Assembly (NCBI GenBank): GCA_963848205.1
Contig: CAWKCV010000003.1
Span: forward strand, 992,001-1,056,000
Length of the DNA stretch: 64,000 bases
Origin: BOG-908 sp963848205
GTDB taxonomy: Bacteria; Pseudomonadota; Alphaproteobacteria; Acetobacterales; Acetobacteraceae
Reading direction: 5' to 3'
Part shown: in pieces, positions 41,924 through 52,231 of the stretch
Numbering within the stretch: the first letter of the stretch is position 1
Layout of the letters: each line of letters begins with the position of its first letter
The notes under the pieces: model-generated
Told to the model about the DNA's origin: nothing
What the model saw: the letters and a program-made list of their open reading frames with translations, nothing else
Databases searched by the model: none
Program-made: the position numbers and the translations under genes

Positions 41924-43221
41924 CACAGCCCCAACAGCAACCGCCGTGGATCCTCGATCCCCTCCTTCACCCGCACCAGGAAGCTCACCGCTTCCTTGCC
42001 GTCGATGATCCGGTGGTCGTACGACAAAGCCAGATACATCATCGGCCGTATCTCGATCTTTCCCGACACCGCCATCGGCCGGTCCTGGATCTTGTGCATG
42101 CCCAGGATCGCCGATTGCGGCGGGTTGAGGATCGGCGTGCTCATCAGCGAGCCGTAGGTGCCACCGTTGGTGATGGAGAACGTGCCGCCGGCGAGTTCCT
42201 CAAGCTTCAACTGGCCATCGCGCGCGCGCTTGCCCAAACCTGCAATCGCACCCTCGATCTGGGCGAAACTCATGTCCTGCGCATCGCGCAGCACCGGCAC
42301 GACCAGCCCGTTCGCGCCGCCTACGGCGATGCCCATGTTGACATAGTTCTTATAGACGATGTCCTCGCCGTCGATCTCGGCATTCACCGCCGGATATTCG
42401 TGCAACGCGGCCACGCAGGCGCGCACGAAGAAGCTCATGAAACCGAGCCGCACGCCCGCGTGCTTCTTCTCGAACGCGTCCTTGTATTCGCTGCGGAGCG
42501 ACATCACCGCGCCCATGTCCACCTCGTTGAAGGTGGTCAGCATGGCCGCCGTGTTCTGCGCTTCCTTCAGGCGCTGCGCGATGGTGCGGCGCAGGCGCGT
42601 CATGCGCACCCGCTCCTCGCGCGCATCCGGTGCGCGCGCGGCCTTGGGAGCCGGCGGCGCCGCGGGCGCAGACGCTGGCCGGCTGAGAAATTCCAGCACG
42701 TCGCCCTTGGTCACCCGTCCGTCCTTGCCGGTGCCCTCGCCAATGGAAGCGGCCGAAACCTGGTGCTCCTGCATCATCTTGGCGGCAGCCGGCAATGGCG
42801 CATGGACCGCGGAAGGTTGCGCGGCAGCGTTGCCCTGGACCTGCACGTCCACTGGCGGGGTTGCCGGACGCGCGACGGGCCCCAGCGACGGCGGCGGTGC
42901 GTTCACCCCCGCGCCGAGCGTCGGTGGCGGGGCTGGCGGCGTGGCTGGCGGCGACGCGGCTGGCGGCTCCGGGGCGGAGACGGCCCCGCCGGCGCCGATC
43001 GAGCCGAGCACGGTCCCCACCTCGACTTCGGCGCCCTCGGCGACCGTTGGCTGCTGCATCACGCCGGCCTCGGTGGCGTTGACCTCCACCGTCACCTTGT
43101 CGGTCTCGAGCTCGACCACCGCCTCGTCGGCCGCCACCGCATCGCCGGCCTGCTTGAGCCAGCGCGCGACGGTGGCCGTGGTAACGCTCTCACCCAGAGC
43201 GGGGACGACGATATCAGCCAT
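41923..43221 (-). CDS. odhB: Dihydrolipoyl succinyltransferase (E2) of 2-oxoglutarate dehydrogenase
   Basis: The 432-residue protein has a lipoyl domain (lipoyl Lys in LETDKVTVEVNA near 43), a Pro/Ala linker, an E3-binding domain (HAPLPAAAKMMQEHQV near 140-180) and a catalytic core with the active-site His and Asp in SYDHRIIDGKEAV near 403. It transfers succinyl groups to CoA. It follows odhA after 6 bp in the same direction, so both are cotranscribed. The cluster mdh-sucC-sucD-odhA-odhB-lpd is classical for alphaproteobacteria. Confidence 0.95.
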   Translation of the reverse strand: MADIVVPALGESVTTATVARWLKQAGDAVAADEAVVELETDKVTVEVNATEAGVMQQPTVAEGAEVEVGTVLGSIGAGGAVSAPEPPAASPPATPPAPPPTLGAGVNAPPPSLGPVARPATPPVDVQVQGNAAAQPSAVHAPLPAAAKMMQEHQVSAASIGEGTGKDGRVTKGDVLEFLSRPASAPAAPPAPKAARAPDAREERVRMTRLRRTIAQRLKEAQNTAAMLTTFNEVDMGAVMSLRSEYKDAFEKKHAGVRLGFMSFFVRACVAALHEYPAVNAEIDGEDIVYKNYVNMGIAVGGANGLVVPVLRDAQDMSFAQIEGAIAGLGKRARDGQLKLEELAGGTFSITNGGTYGSLMSTPILNPPQSAILGMHKIQDRPMAVSGKIEIRPMMYLALSYDHRIIDGKEAVSFLVRVKEGIEDPRRLLLGL

Positions 43222-43227
43222 GGACGA

Positions 43228-46092
43228 TCAGTTCCCCGAGACGCCAAGCGCCTGTTGCACGAGCGCTGCTTGTTCCGCCGCGTGGATTTTCGCAAGGCCC
43301 GTGGCTGGGCTGGCAGCAGCCACGCGGCCCACGAACTCCGGCCGCTTGGCGCGCGACTTCACCGCGCCGAGCACACGCTCGATCCGCCGGTCGACGAAGT
43401 TCCAGGCGCCCATGTTCTCCGGCTCCTCCTGGCACCACACCACCGACTGCGCCTTGGCATATTGCTTGAGCGTGAAGGCCAGCGTCTTGTCCGGAAACGG
43501 ATAAATCTGTTCCAGCCGCAGTAACGCCACATCGGTGATGCCGCGATCGCGACGTTCCGCCAACAGATCGTAATAGACCTTGCCGCTGCAGATCACCACG
43601 CGCTTGACCTCGGGCCCGGGTGCGATCGGGTCGATCTCGCCGATGACCGTGCGAAAGCGGCTGTCACCTGTCATCTCGGCCATCGGGCTGACCGCGAGCT
43701 TGGCCCGCAGCAGCGATTTCGGGGTCATGATGACGAGCGGCTTGCGGAAATTGCGCTTCACCTGGCGACGCAGCGCGTGGAAGTAATTGGCCGGCGTAGT
43801 GAGATTGGCGACCGTCATGTTGCGCTCGGCGCAGAGCTGCAGATAGCGCTCCAGCCTTGCTGACGAATGTTCCGGCCCCTGCCCCTCATGGCCGTGCGGC
43901 AAGAGGAGCGTCAGCCCGCTCATGCGCAGCCACTTGGTCTCGCCGCTGGCCAGGAACTGGTCGATGATCACCTGCGCACCGTTGGCAAAGTCGCCGAACT
44001 GCGCTTCCCACAGCACCAGCGTCCACGGGTCGGCCAGCGAGTAGCCGTATTCGAAGCCGAGCACGCCGGCTTCCGAGAGCAGCGAGTTATACACCTCGAA
44101 GCGCGATTGCTGCGGGCGGATGTTGTTGAGCGGCACATATTCGTTCTGGTTCGTCTGGTCTATCAGCACGGCATGGCGCTGGCTGAAGGTGCCGCGCTGG
44201 CAGTCCTCGCCGGACAGCCGGACATGATGGCCTTCCAGCAGCAGCGAGCCGAATGCCAGCGCTTCCGCGGTCGCCCAATCCACCCCCTCGCCGCTTTCGG
44301 CCATGGCGCGCTTGGCATCGAGCTGGCGCGCGATTTTTGGGTTCAGGTCGAAATTGGCCGGTGTGGCGGCCAGTGCCATGCCGACCTCGTGAAGCTGATC
44401 GGCGCGCACGGCGGTCGCCTGCTCGGTCTCGTCCTGTGCGTCGTCGTTCTTCAGGCCGCGCCACTTGCCTTCGAGCCAGTCGGCCTTGTTCACGCGATAG
44501 CTCGCGGCCGCCGCATGTGCCTGGTCGTATTCGGTGAACAGGCGGTCCCACATCGCCTGCGCGTCGGCCGCCGTCGCCACACCCTCACGCGCCAGGCGCT
44601 GGGCATAGATCTCGCGCGTGGTGGCACGGTCGCGGATGGCACGATACATGATCGGCTGGGTGAAAGCCGGCTCGTCGTTCTCATTGTGGCCGTGACGGCG
44701 GTAACACACGATGTCGAGCACGAAATCGGTGCCGAACTGCTGGCGGAATTCAGCCGCCATGCGCGACGCGAACACCACGGCCTCCGGCTCGTCGCCGTTC
44801 ACGTGAATGATCGGCACCTGGATGGATTTGGCGATGTCGGTGCAATACAGGCCGGAATAGGCGTGTGCCGGGACGGTGGTGAAGCCGATCTGGTTGTTGA
44901 CCACCACGTGAATGGTGCCGCCGGTGCGATAGCCGATGAGCTGGCTCATCGCCAGCGTCTCATAGACCAGGCCCTGGCCGGCGAACGCCGCATCGCCGTG
45001 CAGCAGGATACCCATCACGCTGCGACGCGTGGTCATGTCGCCCGCCATGTCCTGGCGTGCGCGCACCTTGCCCACCACCACCGGATCCACCGCTTCGAGA
45101 TGCGAGGGATTCGGCTGCAACGAGACATGGATCATCTGGCCGCCGATCTCGACATCGGTCGAGGTGCCGAGATGGTATTTCACGTCGCCCGAGCCCTGCA
45201 CGTCGTCCGGCTTGAAGCTCTCGCCGGCGAACTCGCTGAACAGCGCCTGCAGCGGCTTCTTGACGATGTTGACCAGCGTGTTCAGCCGGCCGCGATGCGG
45301 CATGCCGATGACGATCTCCTTGGTGCCCGCGGCGACCACGCTCTCGATCATCGTGTGCAGCGCCGGGATGGTCACCTCGCCGCCTTCAAGCCCGAACCGC
45401 TTGGTGCCGACATAGCGCTTCTGGCAGAACGCCTCGAACCCTTCCGCCTCGGTCAACTGGCGCAGGATGGTGCGCTTCGCCTCCGGCGTGAAAGCACCCT
45501 GCCAGGGTGCGCCCTCGATGCGCCGCTGGATCCAGGCCTTCTGATCGGGGTCCTGGATGTGCATGAACTCCACGCCGATCGGGCCGCAATAGGAGCGGCG
45601 CAGGATGTCGAGGATTTCGCGCAAGGTGGCCGTCTCGCGGCCGAGCACGCGGTCGATGAAGATCGGCCGGTCCCAATCCGCCGGCGTGAAGCCGTAGGTG
45701 GCCGGGTCGAGCTCGGGATGGGCTTTCGGCTTCTGCAGGCCGAGCGGATCAAGCTGCGCTTCGAGATGGCCGCGCACGCGATAGACGCGCACCATCATCA
45801 GCGCGCGGATGCTGTCGAGCACCGCGGCGCGCACGTCCTGCCGTGCCGGCGCACGACGGTCGCCGCCCTCGACCGCCACCTCGGGCTCGTCGAAGCCGCT
45901 CGGGCGCGGCGCCCACGATGCGCCACAAGCGTCGGTCAGGACGGAGCGGGACTCGTCATTGAGCGAGGCGAACAGCTCGGCAAAGCTGGGGTCGACCGAG
46001 TCCGGCGCTTCGGCCCATTTCGCGTAAAGCGAGGCGATGAAGGCTGCGTTGCCGCCGTTCAGGGCGGTTGAAAGTGTGTCCACGCCGGGCAT
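43228..46092 (-). CDS. odhA: 2-oxoglutarate dehydrogenase E1 component
   Basis: The 954-residue thiamine-diphosphate enzyme decarboxylates 2-oxoglutarate and passes succinyl to the E2 lipoyl group. EFMHIQDPDQKAWIQ near 170, GMPHRGRLNTLVNIVKKP near 265, HLGTSTDVEIGG near 310, HGDAAFAGQGLVYETL near 362, and ICYRRHGHNENDEPAFTQP-like sequence near 455 are diagnostic of OdhA/SucA. The length matches SucA (about 933). It is followed directly by odhB and preceded by sucD across palindromic element copy 15. Confidence 0.97.
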   Translation of the reverse strand: MPGVDTLSTALNGGNAAFIASLYAKWAEAPDSVDPSFAELFASLNDESRSVLTDACGASWAPRPSGFDEPEVAVEGGDRRAPARQDVRAAVLDSIRALMMVRVYRVRGHLEAQLDPLGLQKPKAHPELDPATYGFTPADWDRPIFIDRVLGRETATLREILDILRRSYCGPIGVEFMHIQDPDQKAWIQRRIEGAPWQGAFTPEAKRTILRQLTEAEGFEAFCQKRYVGTKRFGLEGGEVTIPALHTMIESVVAAGTKEIVIGMPHRGRLNTLVNIVKKPLQALFSEFAGESFKPDDVQGSGDVKYHLGTSTDVEIGGQMIHVSLQPNPSHLEAVDPVVVGKVRARQDMAGDMTTRRSVMGILLHGDAAFAGQGLVYETLAMSQLIGYRTGGTIHVVVNNQIGFTTVPAHAYSGLYCTDIAKSIQVPIIHVNGDEPEAVVFASRMAAEFRQQFGTDFVLDIVCYRRHGHNENDEPAFTQPIMYRAIRDRATTREIYAQRLAREGVATAADAQAMWDRLFTEYDQAHAAAASYRVNKADWLEGKWRGLKNDDAQDETEQATAVRADQLHEVGMALAATPANFDLNPKIARQLDAKRAMAESGEGVDWATAEALAFGSLLLEGHHVRLSGEDCQRGTFSQRHAVLIDQTNQNEYVPLNNIRPQQSRFEVYNSLLSEAGVLGFEYGYSLADPWTLVLWEAQFGDFANGAQVIIDQFLASGETKWLRMSGLTLLLPHGHEGQGPEHSSARLERYLQLCAERNMTVANLTTPANYFHALRRQVKRNFRKPLVIMTPKSLLRAKLAVSPMAEMTGDSRFRTVIGEIDPIAPGPEVKRVVICSGKVYYDLLAERRDRGITDVALLRLEQIYPFPDKTLAFTLKQYAKAQSVVWCQEEPENMGAWNFVDRRIERVLGAVKSRAKRPEFVGRVAAASPATGLAKIHAAEQAALVQQALGVSGN

Positions 46093-46182
46093 CGGCCGTG
46101 TGCTCCGATAATCTGTCTGCGCTTATCTAGGCGCGCTATGGCGAAAATGGGGTGAAGAGATGTGCGGTTGGTGCATGGGAGA

Positions 46183-46290
46183 GAAGCAAGCAGTCTTTTT
46201 TGAAAAAAAGACCAAAAAACTTCTATCTCGTGAGCTCGCGACAGCGGAGTAAAAGTTCTTTGCTTCTTTCTTTCAAGAAAGAAGGCTTAC
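46183..46290. repeat. Palindromic element, copy 15 (between sucD and odhA)
   Basis: The left half (46183-46222) has perfect arms GTCTTTTTT and AAAAAAGAC. The right half (46251-46290) has perfect arms CTTCTTTCTT and AAGAAAGAAG. The core contains GCTCGCGACAGC. The two halves carry different, internally matched stems. The sucD stop is at the right outer end. Confidence 0.9.
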
Positions 46291-47162
46291 TTCTTCAATG
46301 CCTTAACCATCGTGCTCCCCAACGCCGACGGCGAATCGGCCACATGGATCCCAGCAATCCGCATCGCCTCGAACTTGGCAGCCGCCGTATCGCGCCCGCC
46401 GCTGATCACCGCGCCTGCATGGCCCATGCGGCGCCCTGGCGGCGCCGTGCTGCCCGCGATGAACCCCACGACCGGCTTGCGAAACTTCTCGCGCGCCAGG
46501 AATTCCGATGCATCGATCTCGCTGGCGCCGCCGATTTCGCCGATCATGATGATCGACTCGGTCTCCGGATCGGCCAGGAACATCTCCAGCACCTCGATGA
46601 AGTCGAGCCCCTTCACCGGGTCGCCGCCGATGCCCACGCAGGTCGATTGGCCCAATCCGGCGGCCGTCGTCTGCGCCACCGCCTCATAGGTGAGCGTGCC
46701 CGAGCGGCTGACGATGCCCACTTTGCCGCGGCGGTGGATGTGGCCCGGCATGATGCCGATCTTGCAGGCGTCGGGCGTGATCACGCCCGGGCAGTTCGGG
46801 CCCACCAGAATGGATTTGCTGCCGGAGAGCGCGCGCTTGACTCGCACCATGTCGAGCACCGGGATCCCCTCGGTGATTGTCACGATCAGCGGCATGCCGG
46901 CTTCGATCGCCTCGAGAATCGCATCCGCCGCGAAAGCCGGCGGCACGTAGATGGCGGTCGCCGTGGCACCGGTCGCGTGGCGCGCTTCGGCCACCGTGTC
47001 GAACACCGGCAGGTCGAGATGGCGCGTGCCGCCTTTGCCGGGGGTCACGCCGCCCAGCACGTTCGTGCCGTAGGCGATCGCCTGTTCGGAGTGGAACGTG
47101 CCCTGCGCGCCGGTAAAGCCCTGGGTGATGACGGTCGTGTGTTTGTCGACGAGAATGGCCAT
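46287..47162 (-). CDS. sucD: Succinyl-CoA ligase, alpha subunit
   Basis: The 291-residue subunit carries the CoA-binding domain (GFTGAQGTFHSEQAIAYG near 17) and the phospho-His in GRRMGHAGAVISGG near 246. VGPNCPGVITP near 125 is the conserved segment. The complex converts succinyl-CoA to succinate with formation of ATP or GTP. ATG 47162 is chosen; it overlaps the sucC stop by 1 bp (TGATG), ensuring equal production of both subunits. Confidence 0.97.
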   Translation of the reverse strand: MAILVDKHTTVITQGFTGAQGTFHSEQAIAYGTNVLGGVTPGKGGTRHLDLPVFDTVAEARHATGATATAIYVPPAFAADAILEAIEAGMPLIVTITEGIPVLDMVRVKRALSGSKSILVGPNCPGVITPDACKIGIMPGHIHRRGKVGIVSRSGTLTYEAVAQTTAAGLGQSTCVGIGGDPVKGLDFIEVLEMFLADPETESIIMIGEIGGASEIDASEFLAREKFRKPVVGFIAGSTAPPGRRMGHAGAVISGGRDTAAAKFEAMRIAGIHVADSPSALGSTMVKALKK

Positions 47163-48358
47163 CAGTTGGCGTCCTTCACGGCGCGCACGATCTTCTCGGC
47201 AGCGTCGGCCAGATTGTCGGCGGAGATGATCGGCAGGCCGGATTTGGCCAGAATGTCCTTGCCGAGCGCCACGTTGGTGCCCTCCAGCCGCACCACCAGC
47301 GGCACGCTCAGGCTCACTTCGCGGGCGGCGGCCACAACGCCCTCGGCGATCACGTCGCACCTCATGATGCCGCCGAAAATGTTGACCAGGATGCCTTCTA
47401 CGTTGGGGTCGGAGAGGATGATCTTGAACGCGGCCGTCACCTTCTCCCGCGTGGCACCGCCGCCAACATCGAGGAAGTTGGCCGGCGAGCTGCCATACAG
47501 CTTGATGATGTCCATCGTTGCCATGGCCAGGCCGGCGCCGTTCACCATGCAGCCGATCACGCCGTCCAGCGCGACGTAGTTCAGGTCGAAGCGGGCCGCC
47601 TCCAGCTCCTTGGGATCTTCTTCGGCCTCGTCGCGCAATGCCGCCAGTTCGCTATGCCGATACAGCGCGTTATCGTCGAAACTCACCTTGGCATCGAGTG
47701 CGACCACCTCGCCTGCGCGGGTCACCACCAGCGGGTTGATCTCCACGATGGCGCAATCGAGTGCGATGAACGCTGTGTACATCGCGTCCACGAAGCGGCC
47801 AAACGCGCCGATCTGCTTGCCCGTGAGCCCCAGGCCGAACGCCAGCTTGCGCGCGTGGAACGGGAAAATGCCCGTCGCCGGGTCCACCGCCACACGCAAG
47901 ATCTTCTCGGGCGAGTGGGTCGCCACCTCCTCGACCTCCATGCCGCCCTCTGTGCTGGCCATCACCAGCACCCGGCTCGTCTCGCGGTCGACCAGCAGCG
48001 AGAGATACAGCTCGCGATCGATGTCGCAGCCCGCCTCCACATACACGCGCCGCACATCGCGGCCGTTCGGGCCGGTCTGCTTGGTCACCAGCGTATGGCC
48101 GATCATCGCCTCGGCAGCCGCCCGCACCTCCTCGGCCGAGCGGGCCAGGCGAACGCCACCCTTGCCCTGCGGGTCGTCCTTGAAATGGCCGGCACCGCGG
48201 CCGCCGGCGTGGATCTGGCTTTTCACCACGTAGATCGGGCCGGGGAGCTTCGCGGCGGCGGCCTCGGCTTCTTCAGGGGTCCAGGCGGGGAAACCTTCCA
48301 GCACGCTTACGCCGTAGCCGCGTAGCAGCTCCTTGGCTTGGTATTCGTGGATGTTCAT
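47162..48358 (-). CDS. sucC: Succinyl-CoA ligase, beta subunit
   Basis: The 398-residue subunit starts MNIHEYQAKELLRGYGV, with VVKSQIHAGGRGAGHFK near 45 (ATP-grasp) and NGAGLAMATMDIIKL near 262 and GGIMRCDVIAEGVV near 328. It binds the nucleotide and succinate. It partners with SucD, with a 1-bp start-stop overlap. Its upstream neighbour is mdh, separated by a full palindromic element. Confidence 0.97.
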   Translation of the reverse strand: MNIHEYQAKELLRGYGVSVLEGFPAWTPEEAEAAAAKLPGPIYVVKSQIHAGGRGAGHFKDDPQGKGGVRLARSAEEVRAAAEAMIGHTLVTKQTGPNGRDVRRVYVEAGCDIDRELYLSLLVDRETSRVLVMASTEGGMEVEEVATHSPEKILRVAVDPATGIFPFHARKLAFGLGLTGKQIGAFGRFVDAMYTAFIALDCAIVEINPLVVTRAGEVVALDAKVSFDDNALYRHSELAALRDEAEEDPKELEAARFDLNYVALDGVIGCMVNGAGLAMATMDIIKLYGSSPANFLDVGGGATREKVTAAFKIILSDPNVEGILVNIFGGIMRCDVIAEGVVAAAREVSLSVPLVVRLEGTNVALGKDILAKSGLPIISADNLADAAEKIVRAVKDAN

Positions 48359-48376
48359 GGCTTGGCCTCGTCAAGA

Positions 48377-48498
48377 AGAAAGCAGTCCTTTTTAGAAAAA
48401 AGGACCAAAAAACCTTAGATTGTGCTGTCGCTCGCTGCCTGCGTATGCCAAGGAGCAAAAGTTTTCTGATTCTTTTTTCAGAAAAGAACTTCTTCCTT
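48377..48498. repeat. Palindromic element, copy 16 (between mdh and sucC)
   Basis: The left half (48377-48415) has arms GTCCTTTTT and AAAAAGGAC. The right half (48455-48498) has arms TTCTTTTTT and AGAAAAGAA with one wobble position. The core begins TGTGCTGTCGC. The mdh stop is in the right outer end. Confidence 0.85.
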
Positions 48499-49450
48499 AA
48501 ACGTCCAGCTTCTTGAAATCCTCGATCAACTTCCTGACGGCATCGCAAGACTTATCGAACATCGCCTGCTCGGCCTGCGTCAGCTTGATCTCCACAATCC
48601 GTTCGATTCCGCCCGCCCCGATCACCACCGGCACGCCGATATACAACCCGTCCAGCCCATACTGACCCGTGAGCAGCGCCGCGCACGGCATCACCCGCTT
48701 CTTGTCGAGCAGGTAGCTCTCGGCCATCGCGATCGCACTGGCCGCCGGCGCGTAGAAAGCGCTGCCCTTCTCGAGCAGTTTCACGATCTCGCCGCCGCCA
48801 TTGGCCGTGCGTGCGCAGATCGCGTCGATCTTGTCCTGCGTCGTCCAGCCCATCTCGATCAGGTCGGGGATCGGGATGCCGGCCACCGTCGAATAGCGCG
48901 TCAGCGGCACCATGGTGTCGCCGTGGCCGCCGAGCACGAAAGCAGTCACGTCCTCCACGCTCACGTTGAATTCGTGTGCCAGGAACAGCTTGAACCTTGC
49001 GCTGTCGAGCACGCCGGCCATGCCCACCACCTTGTTTGCCGGCAGGCCGCTGCGCTGCTGGAGCTGCCACACCATCACGTCGAGCGGGTTGGTGATGACG
49101 ATGACGAACGCGTCCGGGCAATACTGCTTGATGCCGTCGGCCACCTGGTTGATCACGCCGGCATTCTTGGCCAGCAGGTCGTCGCGGCTCATGCCGGGCA
49201 TGCGCGGGAAGCCGGCCGTCACGATCACCACGTCCGAGCCTGCGATGGCGCTGTAATCCGAGCCGCCGGTCATGTGGCTGTCGAACAGATCGACGCTGCC
49301 GGACTGCATCAGGTCGAGCGCCTTGCCGGCCGCCACGCCGCCGAACACGTCGAACAGGACGACGTCGCCCAGCTCCTTCAGCCCCACCAGATGGGCGAGC
49401 GTGCCGCCGATATTGCCGGCGCCGATCAGCGCGATCCTGTTGCGGGCCAT
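48497..49450 (-). CDS. mdh: Malate dehydrogenase (LDH-like type)
   Basis: The 317-residue NAD-dependent enzyme oxidises malate to oxaloacetate. LIGAGNIGGTLAHLV near 8, VTAGFPRMPGMSRDDLL near 77 (substrate Arg pair), ITNPLDVMVW near 118 and GGHGDTMVPLTRYS with the catalytic His near 175 identify the lactate-dehydrogenase-like malate dehydrogenase common in alphaproteobacteria. It opens the mdh-sucCD-odhAB-lpd cluster. Confidence 0.96.
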   Translation of the reverse strand: MARNRIALIGAGNIGGTLAHLVGLKELGDVVLFDVFGGVAAGKALDLMQSGSVDLFDSHMTGGSDYSAIAGSDVVIVTAGFPRMPGMSRDDLLAKNAGVINQVADGIKQYCPDAFVIVITNPLDVMVWQLQQRSGLPANKVVGMAGVLDSARFKLFLAHEFNVSVEDVTAFVLGGHGDTMVPLTRYSTVAGIPIPDLIEMGWTTQDKIDAICARTANGGGEIVKLLEKGSAFYAPAASAIAMAESYLLDKKRVMPCAALLTGQYGLDGLYIGVPVVIGAGGIERIVEIKLTQAEQAMFDKSCDAVRKLIEDFKKLDV

Positions 49451-49715
49451 GAGTATCCTTCGTGTCGTATGGATGGGATGCCGGGGTGCTAGACCAAAGG
49501 GGGTGGGGGTTCAACCGGCGAGCGGATGAGGGGCAGTCGCACTACCCCGGATATGTGCGTCAGGTGAGAGACGCGGCATCCGCACGAACAGACGATCGGT
49601 TTTTGGCGGCCTGGCCTGGACATTTCGGCGTTGACAGAAACGGCTGACATTCGTGTCCGGCTGGTAACTGTCGGGGAAGATGACCTTTCGGTGGGTTTGA
49701 TGGACGGCCGGACGA

Positions 49716-50798
<1,083 letters not shown>

Positions 50799-50912
50799 TC
50801 TCGCCAAAGCTTGCATCCTTTCGCCACCATCTGGCGAGATCAACATAGGGTGCGCATGGCATCAGGTGCAACGTCGGTGAAAGAAACAGCGATAACAATG
50901 GGATAACTGTCT

Positions 50913-50928
50913 GGCACGGCGGATGCAA
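50913..50928 (+). promoter_or_regulatory. Sigma-54 promoter of the psp operon
   Basis: The sequence TGGCACG, four bases, then ATGCA (50913-50928) is close to the sigma-54 consensus TGGCACG-N4-TTGCA, differing at one position of the -12 element. The -24 GG and -12 GC are present. It lies about 50 bp upstream of the first psp-operon gene and downstream of the pspF start, exactly where a PspF-dependent promoter is expected. Confidence 0.85.
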
Positions 50929-50978
50929 TCAATCTGGCAGGCCAAGACCGGCCGCACCATCAACCAGGAGACGCCGCC

Positions 50979-51188
50979 ATGACGACCATCAGCTTCAACA
51001 ACTTCTCCGCCGCCAGCTACACCGTGGCACCGCGTTCGCCGCGCACCTCGTTCGCCGCCCAGCTCGCCAGGATGCAGGCTGCCCAGGAGAACGCAACGCA
51101 CCTCAATGCGGTGTTCGGCGTCGCCGTCCGGGCCGCCGCCGCCGCGGTGCCGGTGCTGGCCCTGGGCTACCTGTTCGTCTTCGTCTGA
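50979..51188 (+). CDS. Small single-pass membrane protein, first gene of the psp operon
   Basis: The 69-residue protein has a polar N-terminal half and one hydrophobic C-terminal segment (about 46-67, VFGVAVRAAAAAVPVLALGYLF), so it is probably C-tail anchored. It starts 50 bp after the sigma-54 promoter, with GGAG at good spacing, and precedes pspA. No known Psp protein was recognised; its place suggests an added component of the envelope-stress response. The 83 bp to pspA contain a GC-rich partly palindromic stretch that could be an attenuator. Confidence 0.65.
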   Translation: MTTISFNNFSAASYTVAPRSPRTSFAAQLARMQAAQENATHLNAVFGVAVRAAAAAVPVLALGYLFVFV

Positions 51189-51271
51189 ACCGCTTGCACG
51201 CCGCCTTGTCTGCCCGCTTCCCGAAAGCCGGGCGGCAGCGCATCATCGAAACACGCTAAGGAACCAAGGTC

Positions 51272-51982
51272 ATGGGCATCTTTTCCCGCCTCGCCGACAT
51301 CGTGAACTCCAACCTCAACGCCTTGCTCGCCACCGCCGAGGACCCGGAGAAGATCATCCGCCTCATCATCCAGGAGATGGAGGACACGCTCGTCGAAGTC
51401 CGCTCGTCGGCCGTGCGCAGCATCGCCGAGCGCCGCGAACTCGAGCGCAAAGCCGAAGCGCTGCGCCGTGAGGAAGAGGACTGGCAGTCCAAGGCCGAAC
51501 TGGCGCTGACACGTGGCCGCGAAGATCTCGCCCGCGGCGCACTGCTCGCCCGCACCCATCGGGCGCAGGCACGCACCGCCATCGAGCAGCAGGTGGCCGT
51601 GCTCGTGGGCGCGCTCGCCCAGCAGAACGAGGATATCACCAAGCTGCAGGCCAAGCTGGCGGATGCCAAATCACGCGAACAGAGCTTTGCCACACGCCGC
51701 GCCAGCGCCGGCAACCGCATCAAGGTGCGCGAGAAGCTGCACGACGAGCGCATCAACGACGCGTTCATGCGTTTCGAGACTGCCGAGCGCCAGCTCGACC
51801 AGATGGAAGGCCGCGTGGAATCCTACGATCTGGGCCGCGCACCGGCCACCCGCGGGCCGACGTTGGAGGAGGAGCTTGCGACATTGGCAGCCGACGCCAG
51901 CATGAACGAGGAACTCGAAGCGCTGCGGGCACGGCTAGGCAACCGTCTGCCGCAGAAGGATACTGCCAACACCCAAGGGTAG
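51272..51982 (+). CDS. pspA: Phage shock protein A
   Basis: The 236-residue protein is a long helical coiled coil with the PspA/IM30 opening MGIFSRLADIVNSNLNALL and DPEKIIRLIIQEMEDTL near 28. It is an ESCRT-III-like membrane-repair protein and in enterobacteria inhibits PspF directly. The pspF gene is divergent, so the same circuit is likely. Length and order pspA-pspB-pspC are classical. Confidence 0.95.
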   Translation: MGIFSRLADIVNSNLNALLATAEDPEKIIRLIIQEMEDTLVEVRSSAVRSIAERRELERKAEALRREEEDWQSKAELALTRGREDLARGALLARTHRAQARTAIEQQVAVLVGALAQQNEDITKLQAKLADAKSREQSFATRRASAGNRIKVREKLHDERINDAFMRFETAERQLDQMEGRVESYDLGRAPATRGPTLEEELATLAADASMNEELEALRARLGNRLPQKDTANTQG

Positions 51983-51991
51983 GGGCGAGTC

Positions 51992-52231
51992 ATGAGCGAA
52001 AGCGCTTACATTGTCACCGTCGTGATGTTCATGGCGGTCTTGATTGCGGTGCCGGCAATCTTCTTCGACTATCGGCTGAAGTCCCGCCGGATCGCGGCCA
52101 CCACGCAGGATAGCGGCGCGACCCAGGGACTGTGGGACGCGGCGCGGCGGATGGAAGAACGCATTGGCTATCTCGAGACGGTGCTGGACACAGAAGTGCC
52201 CGGCTGGCGCAACAGGAGTTCGGTAAGATGA
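51992..52231 (+). CDS. pspB: Envelope stress protein PspB
   Basis: The 79-residue protein has one N-terminal transmembrane helix (about 5-26) and a C-terminal helix (LWDAARRMEERIGYLETVLD), as in PspB, which with PspC senses membrane stress and relieves PspA from PspF. It follows pspA after 9 bp and overlaps pspC by 4 bp (ATGA). Confidence 0.85.
   Translation: MSESAYIVTVVMFMAVLIAVPAIFFDYRLKSRRIAATTQDSGATQGLWDAARRMEERIGYLETVLDTEVPGWRNRSSVR

Noticed and set aside
43867..46071. Open frame of 734 codons antisense to odhA
   Set aside because: It mirrors a well-conserved enzyme; residues are rich in His, Arg and Leu without any family motif.
49451..49715. tRNA or small RNA gene between mdh and pspF
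   Set aside because: No cloverleaf or conserved tRNA boxes could be found; the stretch includes only the DUF2442 remnant.
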